Shown: piece by piece, positions 28,858 to 38,301 of the stretch
Position numbering within the stretch: position 1 is the stretch's first letter
Layout of the letters: every line of letters begins with the position of its first letter
Assembly: GCA_039028975.1 (NCBI GenBank)
Contig: JBCCHB010000070.1
Span: 1-64,000, forward strand
Direction: 5' to 3'
DNA: 64,000 bases
Source of the DNA: JAHBNG01 sp039028975
Lineage (GTDB): Bacteria; Chloroflexota; Anaerolineae; Caldilineales; Caldilineaceae
Program-made: the position numbers and the translations under genes
Notes under the pieces: model-generated
What the model saw: the letters and a program-made list of their open reading frames with translations, nothing else
Databases searched by the model: none
What the model was told of the DNA's origin: nothing

Positions 28858-31800
28858 CTACTCATCACTCAAAACATCCCTTCTCAACTCTACCATATCC
28901 CGCAGATCATCAGTGGATAACTCGGTCAGCCAACTCTCATCGCCACCAACGATGCTCTCGGCCAGGGCTTTCTTGTTGTCAATCATGGTATCGATCTTCT
29001 CTTCTAGCGTGCCGGTACAAATATATTTGTGGACCTGCACATTCTTCTTCTGACCGATGCGGAATGCCCGATCTGTAGCCTGATCTTCGACGGCTGGGTT
29101 CCACCAGCGATCAAAGTGGAAGACGTGATTGGCGCGGGTTAAAGTAATGCCCGTACCGCCTGCCTTGAGGGAGAGAATGAAGATTGAAGGGCCATCTTCA
29201 TCACCTTGGAAGCGTTCAATCATCTCGTTGCGGCGGCGGGCTGGCGTACCACCGTGAAGAAAGAGCACGTTAACCCCAAGCCGCTGCTGCAAAAAGGCGC
29301 GCAATAGGTGGCCCATTTCGGCAAATTGGGTGAAGATAAGCGCCCGCTCATCGACTGCCAAGACCATTTCAAGCTGCTCAACTAGACGAATCAATTTACC
29401 GGAGCGCACCTCTTCATCTAGGTAGGAGACCGTGGCCGATTGGCTCTGTTCGTCACCGACTTGGTGGAGAAATTGGGCAGGGTGGTTGCATATCTGTTTG
29501 AGCCTTGTTAGCATACCCAAAACGAGACCGCGACGTTCGATTCCCTCAGAAGCCTCAATGGTCTCCATTGCCTCTCGCACTACTGACTCGTAGAGAGTTG
29601 CCTGTTCGGTGGTTAGGTTGGCATAAGCTTTCATCTCTACCTTGTCCGGCAGATCTTGAATCACGGTCGGATCTGTTTTGAGGCGACGCAGGATGAATGG
29701 CGTGGTCAATTGGCGCAGGCGACGGGTGGCCCCCTCGTCGGCATAGCGCTCGATAGGGACGGCAAAGCGATTGCGAAAATCGCTCCGATTGCCCAAGTAG
29801 CCAGGGTTGAGAAAGTGCATAATCGACCAAAGCTCAGAGAGGCGGTTCTCAACCGGTGTACCCGTCAGGGCCAAGCGAAAGTCGGTACTCAAGGAGCGAA
29901 TAGCCCGAGCTTGCTGGGTTTGGGCATTTTTAATGTTTTGTGCCTCATCCAAAATAACACCGTACCACTGAATCTGCTGAATCGTCTCGCTATCTCGTCG
30001 CATCAAAGGATAGGAGGTCAGCACCATATGGACCTCCTTGGTCTCTTCAATGAATTCGTCTCCCTTTAGCCGATTGCTACCTTGGTGGGTGTGGATGCGC
30101 AAATCGGGCGCAAACTTTTCGGCCTCTTTGGCCCAATTAGTCACCACAGACGTGGGGCAGATGAGCAGAATCGGGCCAGGTAGCTCACCCAAGTTCTCTT
30201 TATCTTTCAGAATCATGGAGAGGGTCTGAATGGTTTTGCCCAGCCCCATATCATCGGCCAAGCAGGCTCCCATGCCCCACTCTTTCAGAAAACCCAACCA
30301 AGAGTAACCATATTGCTGATAAGGCCGTAGCGTCGCCCTCAGTGACGTGGGCTGATCAAGAAGGGTCATGCTTTCGCCACCCGTTAGTCGATCCATCCAA
30401 TCGCTTACCCATTCGTCCGTATCAACGCCTTCAACCGGCAACCCATCAACCTCATCCGCCCCCAAGCCCATACGCATAGCCTCTTGCAGCCCTGCACTAC
30501 CTTCGGTATCCTGATTCTCCCAAAAGCGGATGGCGGCTTCGATGCGTTCCGGGTCGAGCTGTACCCACTGGCCACGAATCTGAACCAACGGCGACTTGAG
30601 GGCGACCAGCGCCTCGAATTCTTCTTTGGTCAACTCAGCATCGCCAACGGAGAGCTTCCACTTATAAGAAATGAGACTGTCCATGGAGACGCCCGATGCA
30701 CCTGGCACCACATCAGCCCCTGCCGAGGTCCCCTGGCGATTTTGCATCTGTAGGCGAACGCCCAAACGAGTCCCCGGCTGATTCCACCAAGGCGGAGAAA
30801 GGACGGCAAAACCGCTATCCACGAGCAGGGGTGCCGTTTCTCGAAGGAAGGAGTACGCCTCGTCTGCCGTTAACATCACCTCGGTAGGCTGGGACGTCTG
30901 CAGCCCTCGCTCCAGGGGTGGAAATAGTCTGGTGGCGAATCCTAGACCCGTCAGCAATTTCTGCTGTGGTTGGTCAAAGCGACGATCGAGCAGTTGGAAT
31001 GCCTGCCCATTGCCGGCCCACACTTCAGAGGCGGACGCAAGAAGGCTCGGATCGTCCCGAGCCTGCAGTAAGAAGTGCAACCCCCAATCTCTGGCATCGT
31101 CCTTTGCACGGCCTTGTTTACTTCCCTTTTTACGACCTTTTGCACGACCAAAGGAAGAAGGCTCGTTGGCTTTGTTCTGAAGCGGGGCCTCCAAACGAAA
31201 CCCGATGCGGAAATTTTTGTCCCCGGCCGCGTAGAGATTGCGCAACCAAGCCTGATGGCTCGAATGGAGGCGATTGAGTTGAGCCGCCGAGCCTTTGATG
31301 GTTGGATCATCGGCTGTTAGGGCTTTGAGCCAGTTGCCCGCTGGTCCGCTGGGGAGTGAGCGGGCAGAGACTGTCGAGCGTCCCCACTCTCGCATCGCGG
31401 CATCACCCATGACATTGAGAAAGGTCGTCAGCAATTGGCGTGGCGGTAGAGCCGCTACAGCTTCATTTCCTGTTGCCCGACAGAGGGGAGGCATAGCACT
31501 GATCAATTGGGCCATTCGTGGACCATCCCGCGGACCATCTAGGACCGGCATCCAGCGGGCGTGGAAGTGTTTTTTTGCCACATCGATTGGTGCCAACGTC
31601 GGTAGGACCTTGTGCTGGGTGATGGCTTCCAAGAGCAATTCAGTGGCAGTCTGCCAGTAGCGGGTATCAGTACCCAACGCAAATTGGGGTGGAAGATCCT
31701 GTTCGCTTAGCAGGCCCGACAGCAGGTGAATTGCGTCTTGTGGCTCGACCATAAAACCGTTAACAAGCCAAGGGCGTAGGTCAACTTTGCCCTGATCACG

Positions 31801-32088
31801 GATGTCCCACTCATGGATCAACTGGGGAGAAGGCAATGGGCCATATTTGCCAGCAGGTAGAAGCATGGCGATCTGCCCAGCTTTGCCGGATAGGTTCTCC
31901 AAAATCTGTGAGTGCAAAAGATCTACAACCTGCTCAGAATTGACCACAAATGGGTGCAATCGTGCTCCTTTTTTGCGCCGATCTATCTTCTTTAATTGTG
32001 GTAAATCTGACGTCTCACTCCAGAGACAGATCTGTCCACTTTCATTTGGGGTAGTTGGGGGAATCCATTGGGCGTGGAGGATGTTCAT
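28858..32088 (-). CDS. SNF2-family DEAD/DEAH-like helicase (YwqA-like)
   Basis: 1,076 residues. The N-terminal half includes the bacterial SNF2-associated region at about 330-560. Motif I is DDMGLGKT (Lys618), motif II DEAQ at 714-717, motif III LTGTPVENRLSELWS. The C-terminal helicase lobe has LFLHGGTPARRR, LSLKAGGTGITLT and the closing QATDRAFRIGQ. The family translocates on duplex DNA using ATP; cellular roles in bacteria are poorly defined. It is followed by the SWIM protein and preceded by a VOC gene 15 bases upstream, so the three probably share a transcript. Confidence 0.95.
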   Translation of the reverse strand: MNILHAQWIPPTTPNESGQICLWSETSDLPQLKKIDRRKKGARLHPFVVNSEQVVDLLHSQILENLSGKAGQIAMLLPAGKYGPLPSPQLIHEWDIRDQGKVDLRPWLVNGFMVEPQDAIHLLSGLLSEQDLPPQFALGTDTRYWQTATELLLEAITQHKVLPTLAPIDVAKKHFHARWMPVLDGPRDGPRMAQLISAMPPLCRATGNEAVAALPPRQLLTTFLNVMGDAAMREWGRSTVSARSLPSGPAGNWLKALTADDPTIKGSAAQLNRLHSSHQAWLRNLYAAGDKNFRIGFRLEAPLQNKANEPSSFGRAKGRKKGSKQGRAKDDARDWGLHFLLQARDDPSLLASASEVWAGNGQAFQLLDRRFDQPQQKLLTGLGFATRLFPPLERGLQTSQPTEVMLTADEAYSFLRETAPLLVDSGFAVLSPPWWNQPGTRLGVRLQMQNRQGTSAGADVVPGASGVSMDSLISYKWKLSVGDAELTKEEFEALVALKSPLVQIRGQWVQLDPERIEAAIRFWENQDTEGSAGLQEAMRMGLGADEVDGLPVEGVDTDEWVSDWMDRLTGGESMTLLDQPTSLRATLRPYQQYGYSWLGFLKEWGMGACLADDMGLGKTIQTLSMILKDKENLGELPGPILLICPTSVVTNWAKEAEKFAPDLRIHTHQGSNRLKGDEFIEETKEVHMVLTSYPLMRRDSETIQQIQWYGVILDEAQNIKNAQTQQARAIRSLSTDFRLALTGTPVENRLSELWSIMHFLNPGYLGNRSDFRNRFAVPIERYADEGATRRLRQLTTPFILRRLKTDPTVIQDLPDKVEMKAYANLTTEQATLYESVVREAMETIEASEGIERRGLVLGMLTRLKQICNHPAQFLHQVGDEQSQSATVSYLDEEVRSGKLIRLVEQLEMVLAVDERALIFTQFAEMGHLLRAFLQQRLGVNVLFLHGGTPARRRNEMIERFQGDEDGPSIFILSLKAGGTGITLTRANHVFHFDRWWNPAVEDQATDRAFRIGQKKNVQVHKYICTGTLEEKIDTMIDNKKALAESIVGGDESWLTELSTDDLRDMVELRRDVLSDE

Positions 32089-32103
32089 GGTTCTGCCTAC
32101 TTG

Positions 32104-32478
32104 CTATACCTGTTGAGCAAAGTGAACCAAAATACCACATGGATCCCACATGTAGGTGACGATGGCACCATATGACTCTTTCTTGGGTGGCTCCACCCTT
32201 GCCGAAATAAACTCGCCCTTCTGGAGAATTGTATGAACATGATCGTACCAAGCTTGCGCATCGTCTACGCTAACGTAGATCATGAAATTTTCGGCCCACT
32301 CTTTTGTATAATAGTTTTGCAGGTAGAGACGGGTTCCAGCTAATTCGATCTCGGCCAACCCTGCATCCTGCCAGTTGAGCTGCCAGCCCAGGGTTGTGTA
32401 AAATTGAAGTGATTCATTGAAGTCGCGCGTTGGGGTAAAGACTTTCAGATCGGTTGCGATCGGTCTGCTCACTGACAT
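32104..32478 (-). CDS. VOC-family (glyoxalase/bleomycin-resistance-like) protein
   Basis: 124 residues, one VOC module of the usual length, with two beta-alpha-beta-beta-beta halves: LKVFTPTRDFNESLQFYTTLGW in the first, IYVSVDDAQAWYDHV and WDPCGILVHFAQ in the second. Metal-ligand positions cannot be fixed by eye, so the activity (lyase, dioxygenase or binding protein) is open. First gene of a minus-strand operon with the SNF2 and SWIM genes. An AGGAGGAA-type ribosome site precedes the ATG. Confidence 0.82.
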   Translation of the reverse strand: MSVSRPIATDLKVFTPTRDFNESLQFYTTLGWQLNWQDAGLAEIELAGTRLYLQNYYTKEWAENFMIYVSVDDAQAWYDHVHTILQKGEFISARVEPPKKESYGAIVTYMWDPCGILVHFAQQV

Positions 32479-32603
32479 CTATTCCTCCTCTATCCTGAGG
32501 GCAAATTCACAAAGCAAATCCGGCAAATTTTGATTTGAACGGATGAATGATTGATTGCCAATAGTTTACCATAAAATAATGAGCGAGCCGTAATGTCAAA
32601 AGA

Positions 32604-32647
32604 TTCTTATTTGTTCTCATGAAATCCTTATTTTTGTATGGTATGGT
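32604..32647 (+). promoter_or_regulatory. Regulator promoter with related half-site
   Basis: TTCTTATTTGTTCTCAT (32604-32620) matches the TTCTTAATATTTCCTCAT part of the sites at 34830 and 36882. A TATGGT -10 candidate occurs at 32637 and again at 32642, at about the same distance as in the other two promoters. The upstream TTAAGAA arm is missing. Suggests autoregulation of the OmpR-type regulator. No SD precedes the ATG at 32654, so the message may be nearly leaderless. Confidence 0.5.
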
Positions 32648-32653
32648 CTCGAT

Positions 32654-33328
32654 ATGCGTATCTTACTTGTTGAAGACGAACCAGGAATTGCCGATTTTAT
32701 TCGGCAAGGTTTAGTAGAAGCTGCTCACGCTGTTGACGTAGCGGTCGATGGGCTGGATGGGCTGGCTTACGCTACGAGTGCAGAGTATGACGTGCTGATT
32801 CTTGACATTATGCTGCCCAAGCTCAATGGACTCGATCTCATGGAGGAGCTGCGACGACGTGATATTCGTGTCCCTACCCTGATGCTCACCGCACGGGATA
32901 CTGTAGATGATCGGGTGGCCGGATTGAATGCCGGCGCGGATGACTACTTGGTCAAACCTTTTGCCTTTGCTGAGCTACTGGCTCGGGTTCGGGCACTATT
33001 GCGTCGTCCGCCCTTGCAGTCTGGCTCTGTACTTTCCATGATGGATTTGGAACTAGATACAGTCCATCATCAGGTCCGTCGCGGTGGTTGCCCGATTGAA
33101 CTGAGCCCGAAAGAGTTTGCCATGCTCGAATACTTAATGCGCCATCCAAATCAGGTGCTGTCCCGAACGCAAATCGGTGAGCACGTTTGGAATTTTGATT
33201 TCTACAATGAATCAAACGTAGTTGATGTTTATATTGGATACTTGCGTCGCAAGATCGACAAAGAGCATCGCCCTCGCTTGATCCACACTGTGCGGGGTGT
33301 TGGCTATCGAATCGGTGAAGATTTATGA
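32654..33328 (+). CDS. OmpR/PhoB-family response regulator
   Basis: 224 residues. The receiver domain has the acidic pair in VEDE, phosphoacceptor Asp51 (LILDIMLP), TAR at 79-81 and Lys101 (LVKPF). The DNA-binding domain is a winged helix, with LSPKEFAMLEYLM, NVVDVYIGYLRRKID and HTVRGVGYRIG. The gene overlaps the kinase by four bases (ATGA), so the pair is translationally coupled. Members bind tandem direct repeats spaced 10-11 bases, which is what the sites at 34820 and 36872 offer. Confidence 0.96.
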   Translation: MRILLVEDEPGIADFIRQGLVEAAHAVDVAVDGLDGLAYATSAEYDVLILDIMLPKLNGLDLMEELRRRDIRVPTLMLTARDTVDDRVAGLNAGADDYLVKPFAFAELLARVRALLRRPPLQSGSVLSMMDLELDTVHHQVRRGGCPIELSPKEFAMLEYLMRHPNQVLSRTQIGEHVWNFDFYNESNVVDVYIGYLRRKIDKEHRPRLIHTVRGVGYRIGEDL

Positions 33329-34836
33329 ACTTACCAATTCGCCTACGGTTGACGCTCTGGTATCTAGGGGCGATGCTCGTCTTTTTGCTCCTTTTTGCCT
33401 CCTTCTTTCTGGGACAGGCATACCTCACCCTTCTGGGACAGACTGACAATACACTCGTCCTGGCCGCTGGACAGGCTATTGATGACGTCATGCTCGTTCC
33501 AGAGCCAGCCTTCATGGATGAGATGGCGCTACGTGTGTCAATGTTTCAGATTGATAGCGACTTAACCGTGATGCTTGTCGATCCAGATGGTCACCAGATC
33601 CACCGAGTCACCCACATCCCGCCCTTTTTCAGAGATATTATTGAAGTGGATGGCGAGGTATTTGAATTTGGAACCGAGTTTCGGAACGAGCATGGTCCAT
33701 CTCTAGAGGTGTTGCTTTCGGAGCATGAGGAGCTACCTAGAGTCCTGCCCTTAGAGGGATTCAATACAATAAGTTCCGGTGGTGTCCGCTGGCGATTCTT
33801 CAGTCAGCCTGTAGTGGAAGACATTACCGATAATTCGAACGATGCAACCGCTTGGGTTCAGGTAGCCCAATCCCTGGATGTGGTCGATACGTTTGTCTAC
33901 GACATGCTCATACAACTGCTGCTCTATGTACCGCTTGCTCTACTAATTGCAGGTATCATCGGCTCATGGCTAGCTCACCGGGCGCTGAAACCCATCGAGC
34001 AGATGACCACCACTGCACAAGAGATCGGTGCGCAAGACCTAGACCTCCGCATCGACTACCGAGGCCCTTCAGATGAGGTTGGGCGCCTGGCCAAGACCAT
34101 GGATGGGATGCTAGAGCGGCTCCAGAATGCGTTTGAACGGGAAAGACGCTTTACCAGCGACGCTGCTCATGAACTGCGTACACCCCTAACAGCACTCAAA
34201 GGCAATATCGACGTCACCCTTAGCCGGACTCGCCAGCCGGATGAGTACGAAACATCCATGAAAGCCATGAGAGCACAGGTCGACCGGTTGATTCGCCTAA
34301 GTGGGGATCTGCTCTTTATGGCCCGGTTTGATCAGAAAGGCACTGATGCCATCACAACCAGCCAAGTCGATCTGCATCCGCTACTCGCATCGGTCATTGA
34401 TCAGATAGCGCCTTTGGCGGAGAAGAAAGAGATTACCCTCACCCAGAAACTTGTGCCAGATCTGCTCATCCAAGGGGATATGGACTTACTGATCCGCGTC
34501 TTCATCAATCTATTGGATAACGCCATCAAATTTACTCCTGAAGAGGGTACAGTCTTTATCCTGGCCGATCAGGAACCAAAGTGCATTCGCATTCAGATCT
34601 GCGATACAGGCATCGGCATTCTGCCCGAAGATCTGCCCCACCTCTTTACTCGCTTCTACCGCGTGGCCCAAGACCGTACCCGCCAAGACAACATGACCAG
34701 CGGCTCTGGCTTAGGTCTGGCCATTGCCCAAGAAATTGTCCTCGCACACGGCGGCACCATCATGGCGACATCTACACTGGATCATGGAACATCCATGACG
34801 GTACAGTTGCCCGCCCTTATTAAGAATCATTCTTAA
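33325..34836 (+). CDS. Sensor histidine kinase (HAMP, complete transmitter)
   Basis: 503 residues. TM1 at about 11-30, extracytoplasmic sensor at about 31-193, TM2 at about 194-217, HAMP (LAHRALKPIEQMT), then H-box SDAAHELRTPL with His282. The ATPase is complete: N-box NLLDNAIKFT, DTGIGI, FTRFYR and GSGLGLAIA. Unlike the kinase at 22.2 kb, this one should autophosphorylate. The sensor part is not a recognised fold. The last codons overlap a palindrome at 34820-34836 that probably controls the next gene. Confidence 0.95.
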   Translation: MNLPIRLRLTLWYLGAMLVFLLLFASFFLGQAYLTLLGQTDNTLVLAAGQAIDDVMLVPEPAFMDEMALRVSMFQIDSDLTVMLVDPDGHQIHRVTHIPPFFRDIIEVDGEVFEFGTEFRNEHGPSLEVLLSEHEELPRVLPLEGFNTISSGGVRWRFFSQPVVEDITDNSNDATAWVQVAQSLDVVDTFVYDMLIQLLLYVPLALLIAGIIGSWLAHRALKPIEQMTTTAQEIGAQDLDLRIDYRGPSDEVGRLAKTMDGMLERLQNAFERERRFTSDAAHELRTPLTALKGNIDVTLSRTRQPDEYETSMKAMRAQVDRLIRLSGDLLFMARFDQKGTDAITTSQVDLHPLLASVIDQIAPLAEKKEITLTQKLVPDLLIQGDMDLLIRVFINLLDNAIKFTPEEGTVFILADQEPKCIRIQICDTGIGILPEDLPHLFTRFYRVAQDRTRQDNMTSGSGLGLAIAQEIVLAHGGTIMATSTLDHGTSMTVQLPALIKNHS

Positions 34837-34871
34837 TATTTCCTCATCTGCCTCTCGCATTCACCTATCAA
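34820..34871 (+). promoter_or_regulatory. Operator/promoter of the serine hydrolase gene
   Basis: TTAAGAA-TCA-TTCTTAA (34820-34836) followed by TATTTCCTCAT and CTCTCGC, giving direct repeats about 10 bases apart. TATCAAT (34866-34872) is the likely -10. The same layout precedes the gene at 37045. Probably bound by the adjacent OmpR-type regulator. Confidence 0.6.
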
Positions 34872-34935
34872 TCTATAGCCACAGCGAAAAGCATATAAAG
34901 AATTCATCATTCACTATTCATCAAGTGTAATCCTC

Positions 34936-36870
34936 ATGAACAAAATAACAGCGCAGTCTAAATTAGCGATTTGGACACTCTTCGTCATGCTGAACTTTGC
35001 AGGTCAACATAGTCTGCCTGTCGCACGAGCACATTCTCAAAGTAGGGCAAGCCTTATTGAGAATCCAGCTGACTTGTCCCTTTTTGTCGATGAATTCGTA
35101 ACTCAGCAGTTGGCAGAGCAAGCAATTCCCGGAGCAGCCATTGTCATCGTACAAAATGACGAAATCGTGTATGCCAACGGTTATGGCGTGGCAGATCTTA
35201 TTGATTCAGTCCAAGTGAGTGCTGGTAGAACAGTCTTTCGTACTGCTTCAATTTCGAAACTGTTTGTGGCAACTGCCATTATGCAGCTTGTTGAAGCAGG
35301 CACTCTTGACCTGCATGCCGATGTCAACAGATACCTAAAGAGCTTTCAGCTAACCAATCAGTTCGAGCGGCCATTGACTCTACATCATCTCTTAACTCAT
35401 ACAGGTGGCTTTGATGATCTGTATGTTGGTTCTCTCACGCTCGAAGAATCTCAGCGGATAGAACTGGGCGATTACCTGGCAAAGCGGATGCCACCCCGAA
35501 TCATGCCGCCGGGTGAGGTCACTAGCTATTCCAATCATGGATTTGCGCTAGCCGCACTAATTGCTGAAGAAGTGACGGGTGTTCCATTCTGGCAGTATAC
35601 GGAAGAACATATCATCACTCCGTTAAAAATGAAATACAGCGGATATCTGATCGCCCCAGATTGGTCTGCAAACCTTGCAGTGGGATACAAATATGAAAGC
35701 GGTGCGCTCAAGAGTTTACCATACGAATACTTCCATCGGTATCCCTCATCATCGTTTATGGCAACGGCCACCGATATGGCTCATTTCATTATTGCCCAGC
35801 TCAATGCAGGTCAATTTGAGGATAACACCATCCTGCGCTCAGAGAGTATTCAAACAATGCAGCAGCAGCAGTTCAGCCATCATCATGCGTTGACTGGAAT
35901 GGGATATGGCTTTTTTGAATCATTTGAACGCAATCAACGTTTGCTTTGGCATGATGGTTCAACCGGCGGGTTTAACAGTGACTTGGTACTTATCCCCGAT
36001 GCAAGGATCGGTTACTTCATCACCACGAACAGTCGACAAGGCAGTCAGTTGACCAGACCTTTCAGAGAAGCATTCTTAGACTTCTTATACCCTGTTGAAA
36101 GAGCATCAGCGAATACACGCGATAACTTAGGCTCAGGTCGAAATCTGGTGGCAGGTGACCTAGACCGCTTTGCTGGATCCTATCAGTACAATCGTTACTC
36201 ACGCACGACCATAGAAAAAGTGGAACAGTTGGTCAATGATAAGCTGGTAGTCTCAATAGCCCAGGATAGCCTATTCCTAGATGAGAAAGAATTCACAGCA
36301 ATCGAACCTCTATTATTTCAAGATGCGGATACAGGTAACCAGATCGCCTTTCGTGCCGATGAAGATGGTCAGATTACACATCTCTTTATTGGCCCTTTTG
36401 CCTTCGAGAAGCTGTTCTGGCATCAGCAAAGTTGGTTCCACTTTGGCCTAGTTGGGTTCTGTTTGATTGTCTTTGGCTCAACCATAGCGTGGGCATTCGT
36501 CAACACATTTCTGCCGAGATATCGCTGCACATTTGAAGCACCCTTCTCTAAGTACATGGTATGGGGAAGTGCAGGAATTGGCTTATTCAAAATTGGCTTA
36601 GCAATCAGTATGTTCACCATTCTGTCTAGTGTTGCTGTCAGCGAAACTATGCGTTCACATGTGCCACCGATCGTCATTAGCCTACTTGTGGGTGCACTCA
36701 TATCGGCTTTTCTAGCTGGCGTAAGCGCCTTCATTGCTTTGGCCGTATGGGTTCGTAGAGACGTATCTTACTGGCAATGCATTCACTATACTCTGATGGC
36801 AATTGCATCCGCAGCAATTGTTTGGTTTCTGCACTACTGGAATCTGCTGGGCTTTCGGTATCCACTATAG
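34936..36870 (+). CDS. Membrane-anchored SxxK serine hydrolase (beta-lactamase/class C-like)
   Basis: 644 residues. An N-terminal signal segment is followed by a serine beta-lactamase-like domain: SxxK at Ser105-Lys108 (SISK), YSN at 198-200, and HDG at 339-341 in place of KTG. The family includes class C-like esterases, D-amino-acid peptidases and penicillin-binding-protein-related enzymes. About four hydrophobic segments occupy 475-644, so the catalytic domain should face outside and be tethered by its C-terminus. Located 99 bases after the kinase stop, it is preceded by the palindrome at 34820. I infer an envelope function; the substrate is unknown. The ribosome site is weak. Confidence 0.88.
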   Translation: MNKITAQSKLAIWTLFVMLNFAGQHSLPVARAHSQSRASLIENPADLSLFVDEFVTQQLAEQAIPGAAIVIVQNDEIVYANGYGVADLIDSVQVSAGRTVFRTASISKLFVATAIMQLVEAGTLDLHADVNRYLKSFQLTNQFERPLTLHHLLTHTGGFDDLYVGSLTLEESQRIELGDYLAKRMPPRIMPPGEVTSYSNHGFALAALIAEEVTGVPFWQYTEEHIITPLKMKYSGYLIAPDWSANLAVGYKYESGALKSLPYEYFHRYPSSSFMATATDMAHFIIAQLNAGQFEDNTILRSESIQTMQQQQFSHHHALTGMGYGFFESFERNQRLLWHDGSTGGFNSDLVLIPDARIGYFITTNSRQGSQLTRPFREAFLDFLYPVERASANTRDNLGSGRNLVAGDLDRFAGSYQYNRYSRTTIEKVEQLVNDKLVVSIAQDSLFLDEKEFTAIEPLLFQDADTGNQIAFRADEDGQITHLFIGPFAFEKLFWHQQSWFHFGLVGFCLIVFGSTIAWAFVNTFLPRYRCTFEAPFSKYMVWGSAGIGLFKIGLAISMFTILSSVAVSETMRSHVPPIVISLLVGALISAFLAGVSAFIALAVWVRRDVSYWQCIHYTLMAIASAAIVWFLHYWNLLGFRYPL

Positions 36871-36871
36871 A

Positions 36872-36926
36872 TTAAGAACAGTTCTTAATATTTCCTCATA
36901 TTTCTCTCACGCCTGGCCTCTATACT
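36872..36926 (+). promoter_or_regulatory. Operator/promoter of the acidic secreted protein gene
   Basis: TTAAGAA-CAG-TTCTTAA (36872-36888), then TATTTCCTCAT and TTCTCTCAC, three direct-repeat-like boxes about 10 bases apart, then TATACT (36921-36926) as -10. It begins one base after the stop of the hydrolase gene and matches the site at 34820 apart from the spacer and a few downstream bases. Confidence 0.62.
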
Positions 36927-37044
36927 GTAGATATCTTCTCATTCATGAACAGATCGAACCTGAGAAGATAGTTTAAAGACATGAATCAGCGCGACAACTT
37001 AGATCCAATAACATGACACGATGCAATAAAGGAGCATACGTTCA

Positions 37045-37932
37045 ATGAAAGTTCAACTCAACCGCCAGAGATTGGTTAGAGGAGCAGTGATTGCCACGCT
37101 CGCCACAGCCATCATTATGGCACGTCCAATTCAACCAGCATTTGCCCAAAGCAATGACAATGACCAGGTGATCATTAACGAGCAACACGGTCTTGGCGAG
37201 ACTTTTCGTGCAGAGCGGTTTATCGACTCAATGGATACATCTGGTGGCTATATCGGTGAAGATCAACTCATTGCCAATGCCCTCGGCCTGAATGAAGAGG
37301 AATTAGAGGAAGCCTACAGCAAAGCGTTTGACTTAGCACTTGAGCAAGCTGTTTCAGATGGCAAGCTGACTCAAGCCCAAGCTGACGAGCTGAAAGAGAA
37401 TAACCATGGCCTCTACATGCTGGAAGGCTTTGCTTCCGATGATGAAATGGAACAATATTTGGCCCAGGCCCTAGACCTCAGCCAAGAGGAATTCGATGCT
37501 GCGATGGATAGTGCAATCCAGAAAGCAGCCGACGACGGACTGATTACTCAAGCCCAGGCCAATGACATGTTGCTGGAGAAGTTGATCGAAGAGAAGTTGG
37601 AAGAAGCATATGGTCAGGCCCTAGATGAAGGGGTTCGACGGGACCTCATCACCCAATCACAGGCTGACACCATGCGAGAGGAGTCATGGGGTGGTTTAGG
37701 AGATGAGGAAGAAGTGTTCATGATGGATTTATGTGGCCCCATGGGTGACTTTGGCAGATTTGACTTCCATTTTGGACCCGGTGGCACGGAGGAGGAACTG
37801 TTCCACTTTTTTGGTTCTGAGGGATTTAACTTTGACCTTGACGAAGAATTCGATCGCTTTGGCTTCTTGGAAGAGCTGCATGATTTTGGAGGCCGATGGT
37901 TCCACTCTCCAGAGAGCAACCCTTTTCGCTAG
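37045..37932 (+). CDS. Secreted acidic protein with LTxxQ-type helical repeats
   Basis: 295 residues with a clear signal peptide ending AFA-QS at residue 34/35. The mature part is strongly acidic. Three related helical units end in KLTQAQADEL, LITQAQANDM and LITQSQADTM; the first two begin LGLNEEELEEA and LDLSQEEFDAA. This is the pattern of small secreted DUF2680-like proteins and recalls the LTxxQ motif of Spy/CpxP envelope chaperones, though homology to those is not shown. The C-terminal 80 residues are rich in Phe, Gly, Asp and Glu. AAAGGAG precedes the ATG. The operator at 36872 suggests control by the upstream two-component system. Confidence 0.75.
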   Translation: MKVQLNRQRLVRGAVIATLATAIIMARPIQPAFAQSNDNDQVIINEQHGLGETFRAERFIDSMDTSGGYIGEDQLIANALGLNEEELEEAYSKAFDLALEQAVSDGKLTQAQADELKENNHGLYMLEGFASDDEMEQYLAQALDLSQEEFDAAMDSAIQKAADDGLITQAQANDMLLEKLIEEKLEEAYGQALDEGVRRDLITQSQADTMREESWGGLGDEEEVFMMDLCGPMGDFGRFDFHFGPGGTEEELFHFFGSEGFNFDLDEEFDRFGFLEELHDFGGRWFHSPESNPFR

Positions 37933-38301
37933 AGATTCCGTTGTGGCTGATTGACCATTTTCGTGCCATTTATGGCAAGCGCACGTTACAGTGGTATAGT
38001 GTAGATTATCACACACCCCATGACGAGGACACTGTCATCTCATTGGGGGTACCCGAGCGAGAGATCTGGACATCCCTAACGGAAGATTTCTCCTCGTTGC
38101 ACTCGTCGAAATGACAGGCCAGAGGTAATCTCATCTCTACAAAAGTAACCAAGACGCGGTAATCAAACTGGCAGCAAAATAGACCTGGCAGCCCTTCAAA
38201 ACCTGCCAGGTCTTTCCTATTGGTTTTGCGAATAAACGACGGCGAATGCTATCTTCTTCTGGATTGACTTTTGACCATGCCAACGTTCAGAATCAGTCAG
38301 C
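37933..38301. other. Convergent intergenic region
   Basis: 369 bases between convergent genes. Apart from the hairpin at 38181-38213, nothing recognisable; short ORFs here are unsupported. Confidence 0.5.
38181..38213. terminator. Shared hairpin terminator between convergent genes
   Basis: A perfect 11-bp stem, AGACCTGGCAG/CTGCCAGGTCT, with an 11-base loop. TTTCC follows on the plus strand and a T-rich stretch is expected on the other strand. Placed between the acidic-protein gene and the minus-strand secreted-protein gene. Confidence 0.65.
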
